The translations under genes and the position numbers were made by a program. Source: Rhinopomastus cyanomelas (lineage: Eukaryota > Chordata > Aves > Bucerotiformes > Rhinopomastidae). From it: 64,000 nucleotides of DNA. Where the stretch lies: NCBI GenBank assembly GCA_013400115.1, contig VXBP01004622.1:62001-126000 (forward strand), read 5' to 3'. Each line of letters begins with the position of its first letter. Position 1 is the stretch's first letter. Shown here one piece after another: positions 22,505 to 34,500 of this stretch. Under the pieces are notes generated by a model that did no database searches, was not told the DNA's origin, and saw only the letters and a program-made list of their open reading frames with translations.

Positions 22505-25500
22505 CAATTAGAATGTAGTCATGTGCTCTCAAAAGAGAGCTTAGAGTGTGATGCAAGAGGTAAAATCCCCATTATGGGATACTGACAAAGACAGCCTGAG
22601 GATCTGTGGGCTTGGAGAGGAGAGGGCTCCGTGCTTTCGCAACTGGCCCGCAAATAGAGAGGTTACGTGTGATCATCAGGTGTTGGCAAGCTTCTGAGCT
22701 CTCTTCTTATCCTGTAGCTTTAATTGTGAGATAGCACTGTGAGTGTGAAGGTTTTCTCTTTGTGTAATGGGGAAAGGAAAAAGGTAAAATAGTGTCAGGG
22801 TGCCTAATTCTGTGTCAGTGCAGTCTGGTTAGTTCTGCACTGATGGTGTGAGCTTCAGCATCATTTCATGTGAGCAGTGAAGATGCTAGTGGTTGGACGT
22901 CCAGGCGATGTGCTCGGGACTGGACTCATACAGGAATGGAGGGATCCAGGATAGGATGTTGGCACGGAGTTGCTGCCCACGCTTTGGTGGCTGCTGCAGG
23001 CTGTGTTTGGTGTCTGTCGCTGTTTCCCAGTGGTGTGTAGGGAATTCTGATTGTAGACTGCAGTCTGCAAGTGTTGTCTGAAGATTAAATGCTTTTGTGG
23101 AATCCCTCTGTAGATTTAGATGTAGATTTAGAGGAACTGAAAACGTGACTGTAGGTTTCATTAAGCACATGCATTCTGTGAGCACCATTGCTCCTCAGGT
23201 CAGTGGAAAACATTGTTTTAAAAACCCCAGCCCTTTACTCTTCCCTCTGCTCTCCCCCAACACCCTCTCTCCTTCCCCTCCTGCTCTATCTTAACACTGT
23301 GGTTCTGCTTCTTTGAGAATGCAGGTAACAAAACGCGTGTACGTTGTCTTGTCTTGCTCGAAGTTTTCTTCAGTCGGTCTTCAAAGACAGACTGAAGTCT
23401 GTGACTCAAGGAGAGGGATGTGGCTGTTGGCCAGCAGTGTTCTGCAGAAAAGTTGCTTTTTCTGGTTTTGGCTCGGGTATCTGCTGCCATCGCTGTGGCG
23501 ACTGGAACCCTGTGCTGTTTGCACACACATCTTTGTCAGAGGCACAGAACTGCTGGGCAGGCAGCTGGCTTTGTCCTCCCTAGAATTTCTGCAGGAAGAG
23601 CTGTGATTTACTGGAGGCGTTTGAAAGCCTTAGACAAACAGCATGAAAGCAAGTGAAAAGCTCCTCTTGAACTCAGCTTGGCCTTTTCCCTTGTGTGGGA
23701 CATGGCAACACAGCTAAATATGATAATGTGCTCTTGGAAAGCTGCAGAAGGATATGCGATCTGTCATGGGAGACCCTGGTGCACAACCCTTCCAGTCTAT
23801 CTGACGTAGCAGGTGTCGTGTGCATCACCCAGCAGTGGGGCAAAAACCTGGGTTCATCTGTTCTGACATCGCTACAGTTTGGGAAAATAAAACTCAGCCC
23901 CTAGAACAGTGGAAGGACACAGCCAAGGGCAGCTGAAGCTGTAGCTCTGAGCTGATCTGCATCAGGGCACCAGGCTGGGTGGGTGTCAGGCGGGGACTGC
24001 ACGTGGCACTAGGACAAGGAGCTCTTTGGTGTCTGGACAGCCCAGTGCTGTTAGTGGTGGCACAAACCCACAGATTGCCAGCACCAGGCCAGCTTTCCAC
24101 GTTGTAACTGCCCAGAATAAATCCCCTCTGCAGCCCTGGTGTCACAGCACGTGTGAGCAGTGATGTGCTGAGGAGCCATACGCACCGAGTGCCCAGTGGA
24201 GTTCAGAGGTCCCCATCGTAGAAAGGCCTTGGGAGGTCCCCATCCATTCATTTCAGAGGAAGACAGGAGGGGAAAAGCTTGTACTTGCAAATAAGGAACA
24301 AGGGGAAAGGGATTTTGTAAGTCAATAATGAAGTCTGAGAGCCTGTTCTGTTTCTAAACTTCTCAAAGGGCTGCTAATAATTAGCAGATACTAATCCTTC
24401 ATTAGTGATACAGAAAGGCTTAAAAGGAGGTTCTGTATCATGGTATTGGGAGGGGGGCAGTATCTAAAGAGGTGTCATTCTGCTGTCCCTGATGATAATC
24501 AAAGCAGAACTGCTTGAAGCACTCACAGAGCAAAGCAGCCGACTGAGGACAGTTTAAATTACAGGGGTTTGCCCCTGGGAAGGAGATGTGGAGCTTAAAG
24601 TTGCTGATAAGTCTTTTAATTGGGAAGCAGGAGGTGTAAAAAGGATGTTTGGTGCAGTGCACCTCCCCAGGCTGTACTGGTTGATTTTATTCATGATCTT
24701 CTGGTGCTGTACTGTCTTTGCTGATTCGATGACTTTTAAAGGTGTATTTTTTAACTGTGGATTTGTTACCTTCCTTGCTGTTATTTTCCCGATTTCTCAG
24801 TGGCCAGGGAATGCAGAACTTGTTTAGAGCTCCTTCTGTGACTCCAGGGAAACAACAAATTCATTCTCTCTCTTGGATTACGCTACCCAGAAGTGTGTTT
24901 TTATTGCAGAAAGTTGCCCTGAGATGGGCTTTTCATACTTAACTTATTAAAACCTGTTCATTAACGTGTGAAGGCTGCAAAAACTGGCTGTGAGGCTGTT
25001 TTCGTAGCGGCTCTGTGTGTTTGAAGGAAGCAGAAAGTCTCTGCTTTAAGTGTCATGTGATTTCTTTGTGCTGATTCAGGGTGACCTCTCTTGTCCCTGG
25101 TTCTGATGTAACTGCCATTGAAAGTACTTGAAGGAAGCAGCAACTTGCTTTCTAGTGGCTTTGGCTTGGCAGCTGTTTAAAAACCTCTCCAGAAAGAAGG
25201 ATAAAAAATGAATCTTGCTACGAAGAGACCTGCTTTGCTCACTCCAGGGAAAGCTGCTGAGCTGCCACCCTAAACAGACCCTTATTTTTAGTTGTAGTGT
25301 ACACTCAGGGCTAGTGGCGTGCCAAAGGCACTTGTACTGCTCTGAGGACACAGAGGCTGATTTCTGAGTGTCTGTGTGGAGACAGTGACAGTGCAGAGCT
25401 GGCACCGAAACCGCGTGTGCAGCAGCCTCTCACAGAGCAAGGGGCTGCTGTGGGACAGAAGCCAGGTCCGTGTGTCGCCCCACTCCTTTAGTTCTCACAC

Positions 25501-26184
25501 AATCCAAGCGTCTGAAGCACTTTTTTAATAAGGGCAACGGGCACCATGAACTTGCCCTACAGGCCACAACTGCCAAACTGTTGTAACTTAACTCCGTTGA
25601 AGCAGGTGATAGGATCAGGGATGTTATTTCCATGGGTGATAGAGATTGGTGTAAAGTTCCTCTGACGTCTGTGTTATGAAAATATTTGCATCTGCTGTGT
25701 CTTTACAGCTTCCTGCAGTTGACAGTGAAGCCGTTCAGGCTGCTCCGCGGCACCGTTAATGCCAGTATCGAAATCGTTACGCATGGGGTTTCTGTTGTTA
25801 GGAAGTGGTTTTTCAACTGGATGAAGAGCAACTGAAGAGTTTGAAGCTTTTGCTTCCTCGTTCTTTCCAGAACTGGTGATAAAGTGGGGCTGTGATGCTC
25901 TGAGAATGGGCTGTTTCCAAAACCTCAGGCTGACAGACACTGGTGTGTCTAATGCCTGCTCTGCCAGACCCATTTGCTGTTACAGGCAGCACAGAGCCCT
26001 CGCTTGAGGAACCAGAAAATGAAGAGGATCCAGAAACCAAAAGGTTTTTGTGAAGGCAGCGTGCTAACTTCCCTCTGTTAATTTGTCTGTGTGGGAATGA
26101 AGGAAAGCTCTCTCAATTATTTAAAATCTGGGGTTTTTATTCATTTAGCTTTGCAGAAGCATATTAGTGACTGTTTGAGGCCTC

Positions 26185-26690
26185 TGTGGGAGAGAAAAGG
26201 GAGTGTTCAGCTGCTTTCTGATCCACCTCACTACCCTGTCGTCCAGACCACACTGCCTCAGTTTGGTTGTGAGGATGCTGTGGGAGACGGTGTCAGATGT
26301 TTTACTAAAGTCAGGATAGACCACATCCACTGCTCTGCCATCATCTATCCACCTGCTTGTGCCCTCATAAAAGGCTGTCAGGTTGGTCAAGCTTGACTTC
26401 CCTTTGATGAAACCATTCGGACTGTCCCTAATGACCCTCCTGTCCTTGCTGTGCCTAGAGGCAGCGTCAAGGATAAATTGCTCCATCACCTTTCCTGGGA
26501 TGGAGGTCAGGCTGACCGACCTATAGTTACTTGGGTCCTCCTCACTCTTTTTGAAGAGTGGAGTGACATTTGCTATCCTCCAGTTTCCAGGCACCTCTCC
26601 TGATCCCCATGACTTAGCAAAGATGATGGAGAGTGACCTATCAATGACTTCTGCTGTCTCCCTTAGCACTCGTGAGTGCATCCCTGTGAT
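26185..26690 (-). mobile_element. CR1 ORF2 reverse-transcriptase fragment
   Basis: The minus strand reads about 165 codons without a stop and matches the CR1/non-LTR reverse transcriptase. Landmarks in order are GEVPGNWRIANVTPLFKK, NYRSVSLTSIPGKVMEQ, GFIKGKSSLTNL and motif A as VVYPDFSK, with its aspartate. The fragment lacks the endonuclease part and the downstream catalytic YxDD region, so it is a dead partial element. It is unusual here because nearly all other CR1 copies keep only the 3' UTR end. Confidence 0.85.
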
Positions 26691-28360
26691 TCTGTGAGAA
26701 ATTACACCATTAAAAATGGATTCCCTGAATATACAGCTCTCTGGAATTGAACTGTTTTTGGATTGTTTTATAGAAACTCATTGCTTATTTCCAAGATAGA
26801 AAATATATTAGTGGAAGGAGCTGTGATACTTACATAGATGAAGTGGATTATTTAATTGACTCCCCCCGCACCGTGAAAACAGCGTGTTTCTTGTTAGTGT
26901 ACTTACAAAATCGGGTTGAGATTAGTGGAAAACCTTCACCGTTATCGGTCTTTTAAAATGGTCGGTCTTATATAATTCAGCATGGAAGAAAATCGCCGCT
27001 ACTTCCTGTAGTGGAAAGCTGTCTCTGGTGATGACAGCTGTGCACATCACATCTGTTTCACTGGACTGACCCAGAGAAGAGCTTGGGGCTCTCTCAGAGG
27101 CTGTTGGGTACAAGAACATCTAGGGTGAGTAACCTGCCAGTTAGTGACATTCTTTGCTTGGAGAAAATCTCATCTCATCTTGCTTTCCTCACGTCGCATC
27201 TCGGTGCCTTCTGTTTCCCTTGTGTGATCTGAAGAAATGTGCTGGAGGGGAGCACAGGGTCTTCAAACCGAGGAGTGGTGTTGGCTTAAAATTCGCCTTA
27301 GAGGAAGGAAGGAAGGAAGTCTTGGGGGCAGCTTTGTTCACAAATGCGTGAGCAAGAATCCCACTTGCTAAGTTGCTTTCTCAGCTTATGCCAAGCACTC
27401 TCTACCAAGGATTGCAGGAAGGAAAAGGGGCCAGATTGGTGACCCAGGACCCGTGTTCCAGTCCCTTTCTATGGCATTTCTGTGTCAATATTGCAGTCCA
27501 AATGTCAGTGTCTGAATATGCAGATCTTAACTTGCTAATGTGGGTGGTCCTGTGCTGCTTTCTCCTAAGATAAATCCAGCATTTGGAGTAAGAACAAAGT
27601 AGTTGAAAAGTCCTTGGGAGCAAGCTGGCATGTGGGATGGCTTCTGTCAGGCAAGAAAAGAAAGGGGGGAGGCTCTGCACAGCAATGGTGTGGGCATGAG
27701 AGTACATCCTTTTGTTGCAGCCTCTCTCTATGCATCCTGTAGAGCTGTACTGTGTGCAGGTGCCAGCTTCACTCTGAAGTAACTTGAGTGCTGAAGGAAA
27801 AGAAGATGCTCCTCGCCCTTGTCACCATCCTTCCCAGCTTAGCTGCGATACTTTGCTGTGTTGTAGATACACAGCCTCAAGTCTTGCCGGCGTGATTCTA
27901 CAGTGACAGTCTCAGCCTGAACACAGACCCATTTACACGTTGTCTCCTACTCGCTCAGTTTCCTTTGTTCGCCCTTGTAGCCATCTATATTCATTGCCTC
28001 CTCCCTTGCTTTATGTGTCTGCTACTGTTAGAGCAACATGCTGGTGAGATCAGAGACTCGGGCCTTTTTCCACATGTGTGTGGCTGTGTGAGTGGCTTCT
28101 TGCCTTCCAGACCAGCTGTCTGGTACTGCTGGCAGGTTGGAGCTATGCAAACACATGCTAATGGTGCAGTTGGCTTTCGGGCCTGTGTGGTTATATAACT
28201 GCGTCGTTCCTCCTGGCGCCTTTATTTGGTTGCTGTGGAACTAGTAAATAATTAAAACAGCCGACTTCTTTCTAAAAGATAAGACTGCAAAAGGAAGGGT
28301 TTCTAGCAGGCTGCTATCATATTTCTGTCTTTGACGCTTTTCTCTTTAAACAGGAGGAAA

Positions 28361-28539
28361 ATGAACCTGAAATCGGAACGCAGAGGAATTCACGTCGACC
28401 AGTCAGAGCTACTGTGCAAGAAGGGATGCGGTTACTATGGCAATCCTGCTTGGCAGGGATATTGCTCCAAGTGCTGGAGAGAGGAATACCATCGGGCCAG
28501 GCAGAAACAGATTCAGGAGGATTGGGAGCTGGCAGAGCG
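28361..28539 (+). CDS. RABGEF1: RABGEF1 coding exon 1 (A20 zinc finger)
   Basis: The exon begins at 28354 after CTTTAAACAG, with seven untranslated bases and then ATG with A at -3. It encodes the zinc finger from LLCKKGCGYYGN to CSKCWREEYH and the start of the MIU. The donor is GAGCG|GTAAAG, phase 2. Confidence 0.95.
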
Positions 28540-31500
28540 GTAAAGAGCCCTCTTATTCCTTCATCTCCTGCACTATGGTGACTTCACTAAAGACTGTTCC
28601 TGCCTCCTGTTTTCTAGTCCCATTTGCTCTGGCTCAGTGTCATCCTCAGTTCTCAAATGTGACCTTTCTAGCAGGAATGAAAGTCTTCCTTTAGATACAC
28701 AGATGAATGTTTATATGACATTCCAGTTCAAGAGGTTTCCAAAGAAAGTCCGCGGTAACAAATGTAAAACAGCCCCTCTAACCTCCCAACGTGTACTTTG
28801 ACCTAATTTGCATACTGCAGTCTGTAATTCTGACTAGCAGTTGGAAGGGTGGAAGTGACAATTTTGATTAAAATACCTCTGCCTCCAGAGACTGCAGTTA
28901 TTGTCCTGATGTAGCCGGCACAATGGTTTTACACTTCAGCTTCTGGTGTAAGCATTGGGTTTAGTCCTGTGGTCATTGTTGTAAACTGCAAGGTTAAGCC
29001 CCAAAACATCAAAGCTTTAGTTTTAATGATTTAGGTAGTTTTTCTAAGTGTGTATTTTCTGCAAAACTGTCTCGTTTTCTTGTGTGATAAAGGCTTGACC
29101 GTGACGATAGGTGTTGGGGGAAGTCTGTGCTTGGGCGAGAAAATTAGAACAGCTACAACTGCCTTTTGTTGGTTTTGGGTAGAAAGCAGAAGTATTATCT
29201 GTAAAACATCCTCCTTTGTACCACAGCTGTACCACTTCCAAGTGTGAGTTACAGGACATCCACTCAAAGTGCTTCAGGGGTGTGTGAATTCTTGAGATGA
29301 AGGAGGATCTAGCTGTATATTAGGAATTTAATGGCAATTGACTTGAGCCTGGCAAGATGTGTGTTCATAGTGACATATTCTCTGCCTACACTTGCCTTAA
29401 TGCATTAGGGGTGCTTGCAGAGCATGGTAGGGAAAAGTACCAGGGCCTGCACTCAAGTGTGGAACCCTGCAGTGAACCCTGTGATGGGGTAACCACAGTC
29501 ATTGAGAGGAAAAGAAAAGGGAAAGAGTGAAAGCAATTGAGTGCCTGTTCACATCAGCTGGCCTGAAGGAGGTGACATCTGTGGAAGCTGTTTGAATTGA
29601 GCAGATGGTTGCAGTTCGGAAGCCCTAAGGTGTCTGAGTACCCTAGACCCTCTTACCTTAGGCCTTGAGGTTTGTTTAGAAGTTCTCTTTGCCTTCTGAC
29701 ACTGGAACAGATTATGAACTGCAAAGAAAGGTAGAAAGAAGAGCTTGAAACCTTTTCTAGCCTGATCAGAAGGTGCCAGGTAGGCTGTTTGGTACTCTGG
29801 ACATGTCCTTTTTTTCTCTTTGCCATAGATTTGTCTTAAGCTAAAACTTCAGTATTGTCAAAGCAGCTATTAGGACGTCTATGTACATGCAAGTGAGGCT
29901 CTAAGGAATTATTTAATGAGTGACTGTTCTGTAGGGAGATGCTAAAGGAACAGATAAGCTGCCATTGTTGCAGTGAACAGACAGACCTGTCAGCACAGAT
30001 AAGACACAGTTCCTGCCTCAAGGGACCACATAAGCCGCAATGTTTATGGTCCATCTTGAGCCTGAGCTGGCTGGATGTCTAAAGAAAATTGCTCAACCTT
30101 TAACATCTTGAAGGACAATGTCATTGAACTGGTATGTTTGCCCTCCCCTACTTTGTACATGTAGGTTTAAAAGTCAGGCTGGTCCTTGCAAGCATCCGCT
30201 ATTGTTGCAGTGAAGTGGTTTGTCTCATCCATTCAAAAAAGATAGAGTATTAACAAGGGTTTAAAACCAAATTATGACAACAGGGATCTGTTCCCAGAAT
30301 GTTGTTGAGATTGTGGTGGGGTATTTCACTCACTCAGCTGCAATCTATAGTTAGCTGTAGTAAGATGGTAAGGAATTGCCTCTGATAAAAGGTAGTTGTG
30401 AAACTGAACACAGTGCATGGAAGAAGGCAACCGAATCATTTATTGGAAGCCCTCTCACTGTCTTTCCCCTGTCCTCTACCTTTGTATAACTCGGGGCTAT
30501 GATACTGAGGAGAAGGTGACCGTGATTGTACAGAGTCTCCATCCTGGCCACCTAAAGTTTTCCCTGACTTTGATGATTGAAACACAGCAAAGGCTGGATG
30601 TAACATGGTGAAGGAACGATGTGGTAGGAAGCGAGATGTGAAGATGGGCACGTAGGGCGATTAGCTTGTCAAATGGGTAATTAATTTAATGCGCAGGAAA
30701 TTAGCTTATTTATACTAGCTTGGAGCGCTTGACTTAGAGACCTACATCTTTCTAATTGCAGGCTTCAGCGTGAGGAGGAAGAAGCCTATGCCAGCAGCCA
30801 GAGCACCCAAGGGGCACAGTCACTGACCTTTTCGAAATTTGAAGAAAAGAAAACCAATGAGAAAACACGAAAGGTCACTACTGTGAAGAAGTTCTTCACT
30901 GCTTCTTCCAGGACTGGAGCTAAGAAGGGTAACTTTCTCCTTTGCTGTACAACATGTTAAGTTAAAAACTATTTTTGACAGCTGTATTGCACTAAAAGGC
31001 AGAGTAGTGCTCTGTGACTTCACCTAAATAGTGATGAAAAGAAAGATAACAAAAAGAGTTAAGCCAAGAAAAGCGGTGATGCTCAGTGAAGTTGCTCTCT
31101 GTCTGCTGAGCAGTATCCCTGAGCAGCCGTGGCTCGCCCTGGCCAGTCAACATCAGTGTAGATGTTGACTAGAATCATGGAATCATTGGATCGTCATGGC
31201 TGGAAAGGACCTCCAGGATCAGGAAGTCAAGCCCTCATCCCAACAGCTCCCTAACCCCTAGACCATGACCTCAAGTGCTCTAGCTACTCATTTTTTAAAC
31301 AACTCCAGGGATGGTGACTCCACCTCCTCCCTGGGCAGCCTGTTCCAGTGGCCAACCATTCTATCTCAGTAAGAAACTTCTTCCTAAAACCCAATCTAAA
31401 CCTGTCCTGACGCAACTTGAGGCTATTTCCCCTCATCCTGTCATCAGTATTTTGGGAGAAGAGACCAGTGCCAGCCTTGCTACAACCTCCTTGTAGGTAG

Positions 31501-34500
31501 CTGTAGAGAGCAATAAGGTCTCCTTTCAGCCTTCTGCTCTCCAGCCTATATAACCCCAGTTCCCTCAGAGACTCTTCACAGGATAGCTGCACATCCTTGG
31601 TGGATTCTTGGGTCTGCCATGCTGTGATACTGTGGTTTACAGCTTGAAGGGCAACTTCCTGAAGAGAGCAGGAAAAGACGTGCTGGCTGTCAGTCACCTC
31701 AGACAGACCGCTGTGCCCAAGTCAGATAGAAATGCTGATATGAAATATCAGATGATAATGCATCACTTAAACAGTTTCAACAGGAAAAACAGAATGTGTG
31801 AGCAGGGAGCCTTTGAATGAAAACAAACGTTAAAGGAAACTTGTAGTCTTTATGTGTGTGTGGGTTATGAATATCAAGTGTGTGGCTGGCTGAGTGTTTA
31901 TTCTACCCCGCGTGCTACAAGTAAGAGAGATTAATGGCAGTGATATGTTTGCAGAGCAGCAGCTCACATGGGCAGTAGCCAGAAACTGCCTGACTGTGGA
32001 GGAGGTATTCCAGAAGAAAAAGCAAGATTTGTGTGTTTTAGCCTTACGGACAATACAGTTCCTTACTAAGAGGTTCTGACTATGCCTGGATTTCATCTTA
32101 GTGTTTCACTGCTGCATGGGCAGCAGCTAACTGAGGCATTCAGCTATGTGTTAAGAATTTTTGTCTTTACATTTGTTCTTCTCACTTTCCATATTTTCTC
32201 TTTTTTTTTAATCCCATTCACCTCCTCTCCTCACCTGCTCCTGCTCTCGGTGTCTTGCTTACCTTTGCGTTTATTTCAGTGGCTCAAGAGAAAATCGTTA
32301 AGCAAGGACAGCTTGGGAGGGAGCGAAATGCTGATAACATTCTCAGGGATTTGAAGGAAATATTCACTCCTTCCTGGGAACTGGCTTCCCCTACTGAAGG
32401 TAATGCAGCACAGCTTGAGCAAGCTGTCTGCTTGGTTTTAGTGAGCTTATTTCTTAGCTGGGCTTTGCAAAATGCAAACTAGGGTTGTGCCAGTTATAAC
32501 TTGTGCTGTTGGGTACGAAGATAACAAAAAAGCCCCAAGTCTAGAAACCTGAAGTTTGAATTTCTAAGCAAATTCTTTGCTTTTGGGTAGGAAGAGCAGA
32601 GGAATAAAACTGAAGTTTCTTGGAGCTCTACCTCTGCATGACATCGGAAGGGGTATGTGGTTTCTAAAAGAGTAAGAATTTTCTAGGAAGTAGCGAGATC
32701 TTGTGCTGCTCCTTGTTTTTACCAAAAATAAAGCTTCAGGCTGTCATCATAAATCTGATTCTAAGTTGAAACTACTTCAGTTTAATAGCTCACACTTTCT
32801 GCAGTCTCAAAACATCTCCTGAAGTTTCGCTAATCAAGAAGACAGTTTCATCTCAAGAGAAGACATTTTGATTTCATTTGAACTAAAAGGAGCCTTGATG
32901 CAAACAGCTTGAGGAGCTTGCCCGGTGTCCTTGGCAGTTCTGATGTGTTCTGCTGACTAAAGAAATTTGAAGATGGATCATCCTTTATTTTGCCAATTCT
33001 AAGAAGATGAATGGGTGTGTGTAGCAGAGCTAATGACAATGCTTTTTATGTTCTTTACCAGGGACCATGGCACAACCATAGTGAATCACTGGAGTGTTAA
33101 TGTTCTGCTGTGACGACTAGCGTTGCTTGTAGAATGCCTTGAGAAAGACTTTAATATATATTAGAGAAGTGTGTATTCTTTGTCAAGGTGGTCCTTTCTT
33201 GACTCTTCCTGTACTCTTCCCTTTTGGCCTGCCTCCTCTAGGAGGTTCTCTTTGCCTTGGTCACATGGAATTTCTTTGCTGTAATCAGCTTCGTTTTAGT
33301 CACCTTAATTCTTTTCCAGTACATGACAAAGCTGTCACTTTTTTGATGCTGAAAGTACATTTGTTCCTGTAGTCCTTAATGGTCGGCGCATGTTGTACAG
33401 GACTTCAGCAGAGATCTGCAGTGAAGCTGCAGTTTCTGAGTGACTACCTGTGGTTCTTGGGAGGGACTAATTAAAAAACCCCATTCAATTCTAACAGTAA
33501 TGTGTTTTAGTCCTTATATTGACAGTGTTCTGCCTTAGTTGTCTACACAGAATCATAGAATCATTAGGGATTGGAAGGGACCTCTAAAGATCATCTAGTC
33601 CAATCCCCCTGCCACAGCAGGATCACCTAGAGCAAGTCACACAGGGACTCATCCAGGCAGGTTTTAAACATCTCCTGAGAAGGAGACTCCACAACCACCC
33701 TGGGCAGCCCCCTCCGGTGCTCTGTCACCCTCACTGGGAAGAAGTTCCTTCTCAGATTGATGTGGAACCTCCTCTGTTCCAGCTGACACCCATTGCCCCT
33801 TGTCCTATCACTAGATGCCACTGAGGAGAGCCTGGCTCCATCCTCCTGACACCCACCTTTCAATCCCTCTAGTAACTAAAGAAACGATCGATTCTAAATC
33901 TGTGGCTTGAAAAGAAATCATATTCCGTAGAGTCAAATAGCAGAATAAGGTTCCTGGTTTTTTTGTGCCGTTAACTCTTTGTTCAGTTAAGTAAATAAAT
34001 CTTTGCCTCTTCTTTCAGTGATTAATTACAGGAGGGGGAAAGCATTAATTCTACCCTTTCAAAAGCAAACCTGCTTTCTGTTTTAAATTACTGCAAAGCC
34101 ATGCTCTCTGTTGTTACGTGATAATAAGTGTGACAGATTCAGATCAACATTGAGTAATGGTTGTCGTTCACTTGAACACTGTAGGGCCGTTCCACTCTGA
34201 CTCTTAGGTGTAAGGACAACTGGAGGAAATCCCGCCCTGGGAGAAGTGTCCTTGTGTAACTGGGAAGGAGATTGATTTGCACTGTCTATCTTGATTGCTG
34301 CAGCTGGAATTTAAATATTTGCAAAGCCCTTTCTATTCTTATCGCTGAAACAATAGATGTTCTAATGGTCGATTTATTACCCAGAGAAGGTTACGCTGAA
34401 GTGTAGAGTCTTGTGCTTTGGTCAGATGACCAGTGTTAGTCACTGGATCACACAGCTTTGCATTCACTACAAACCAGCTCCCTCTTCCTCTGATAAGCAG

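Larger units (their letters stand above)
18607..28353 (+). other. RABGEF1: RABGEF1 intron 1 (inferred)
   Basis: 9.7 kb between the candidate first exon and the first coding exon. It holds an inverted CR1 pair, one CR1 3' fragment and a CR1 reverse-transcriptase fragment. The rest is unique-looking DNA with only chance ORFs. A T-rich run is present near 19766. Confidence 0.5.

Noticed and set aside
27301..27320. GGAA run considered as a GGAA microsatellite enhancer
   Set aside because: Only about four units, too short to argue for function.
28437..28694. Second plus-strand ORF over RABGEF1 coding exon 1
   Set aside because: An out-of-frame shadow of the zinc-finger exon that runs on into the intron.
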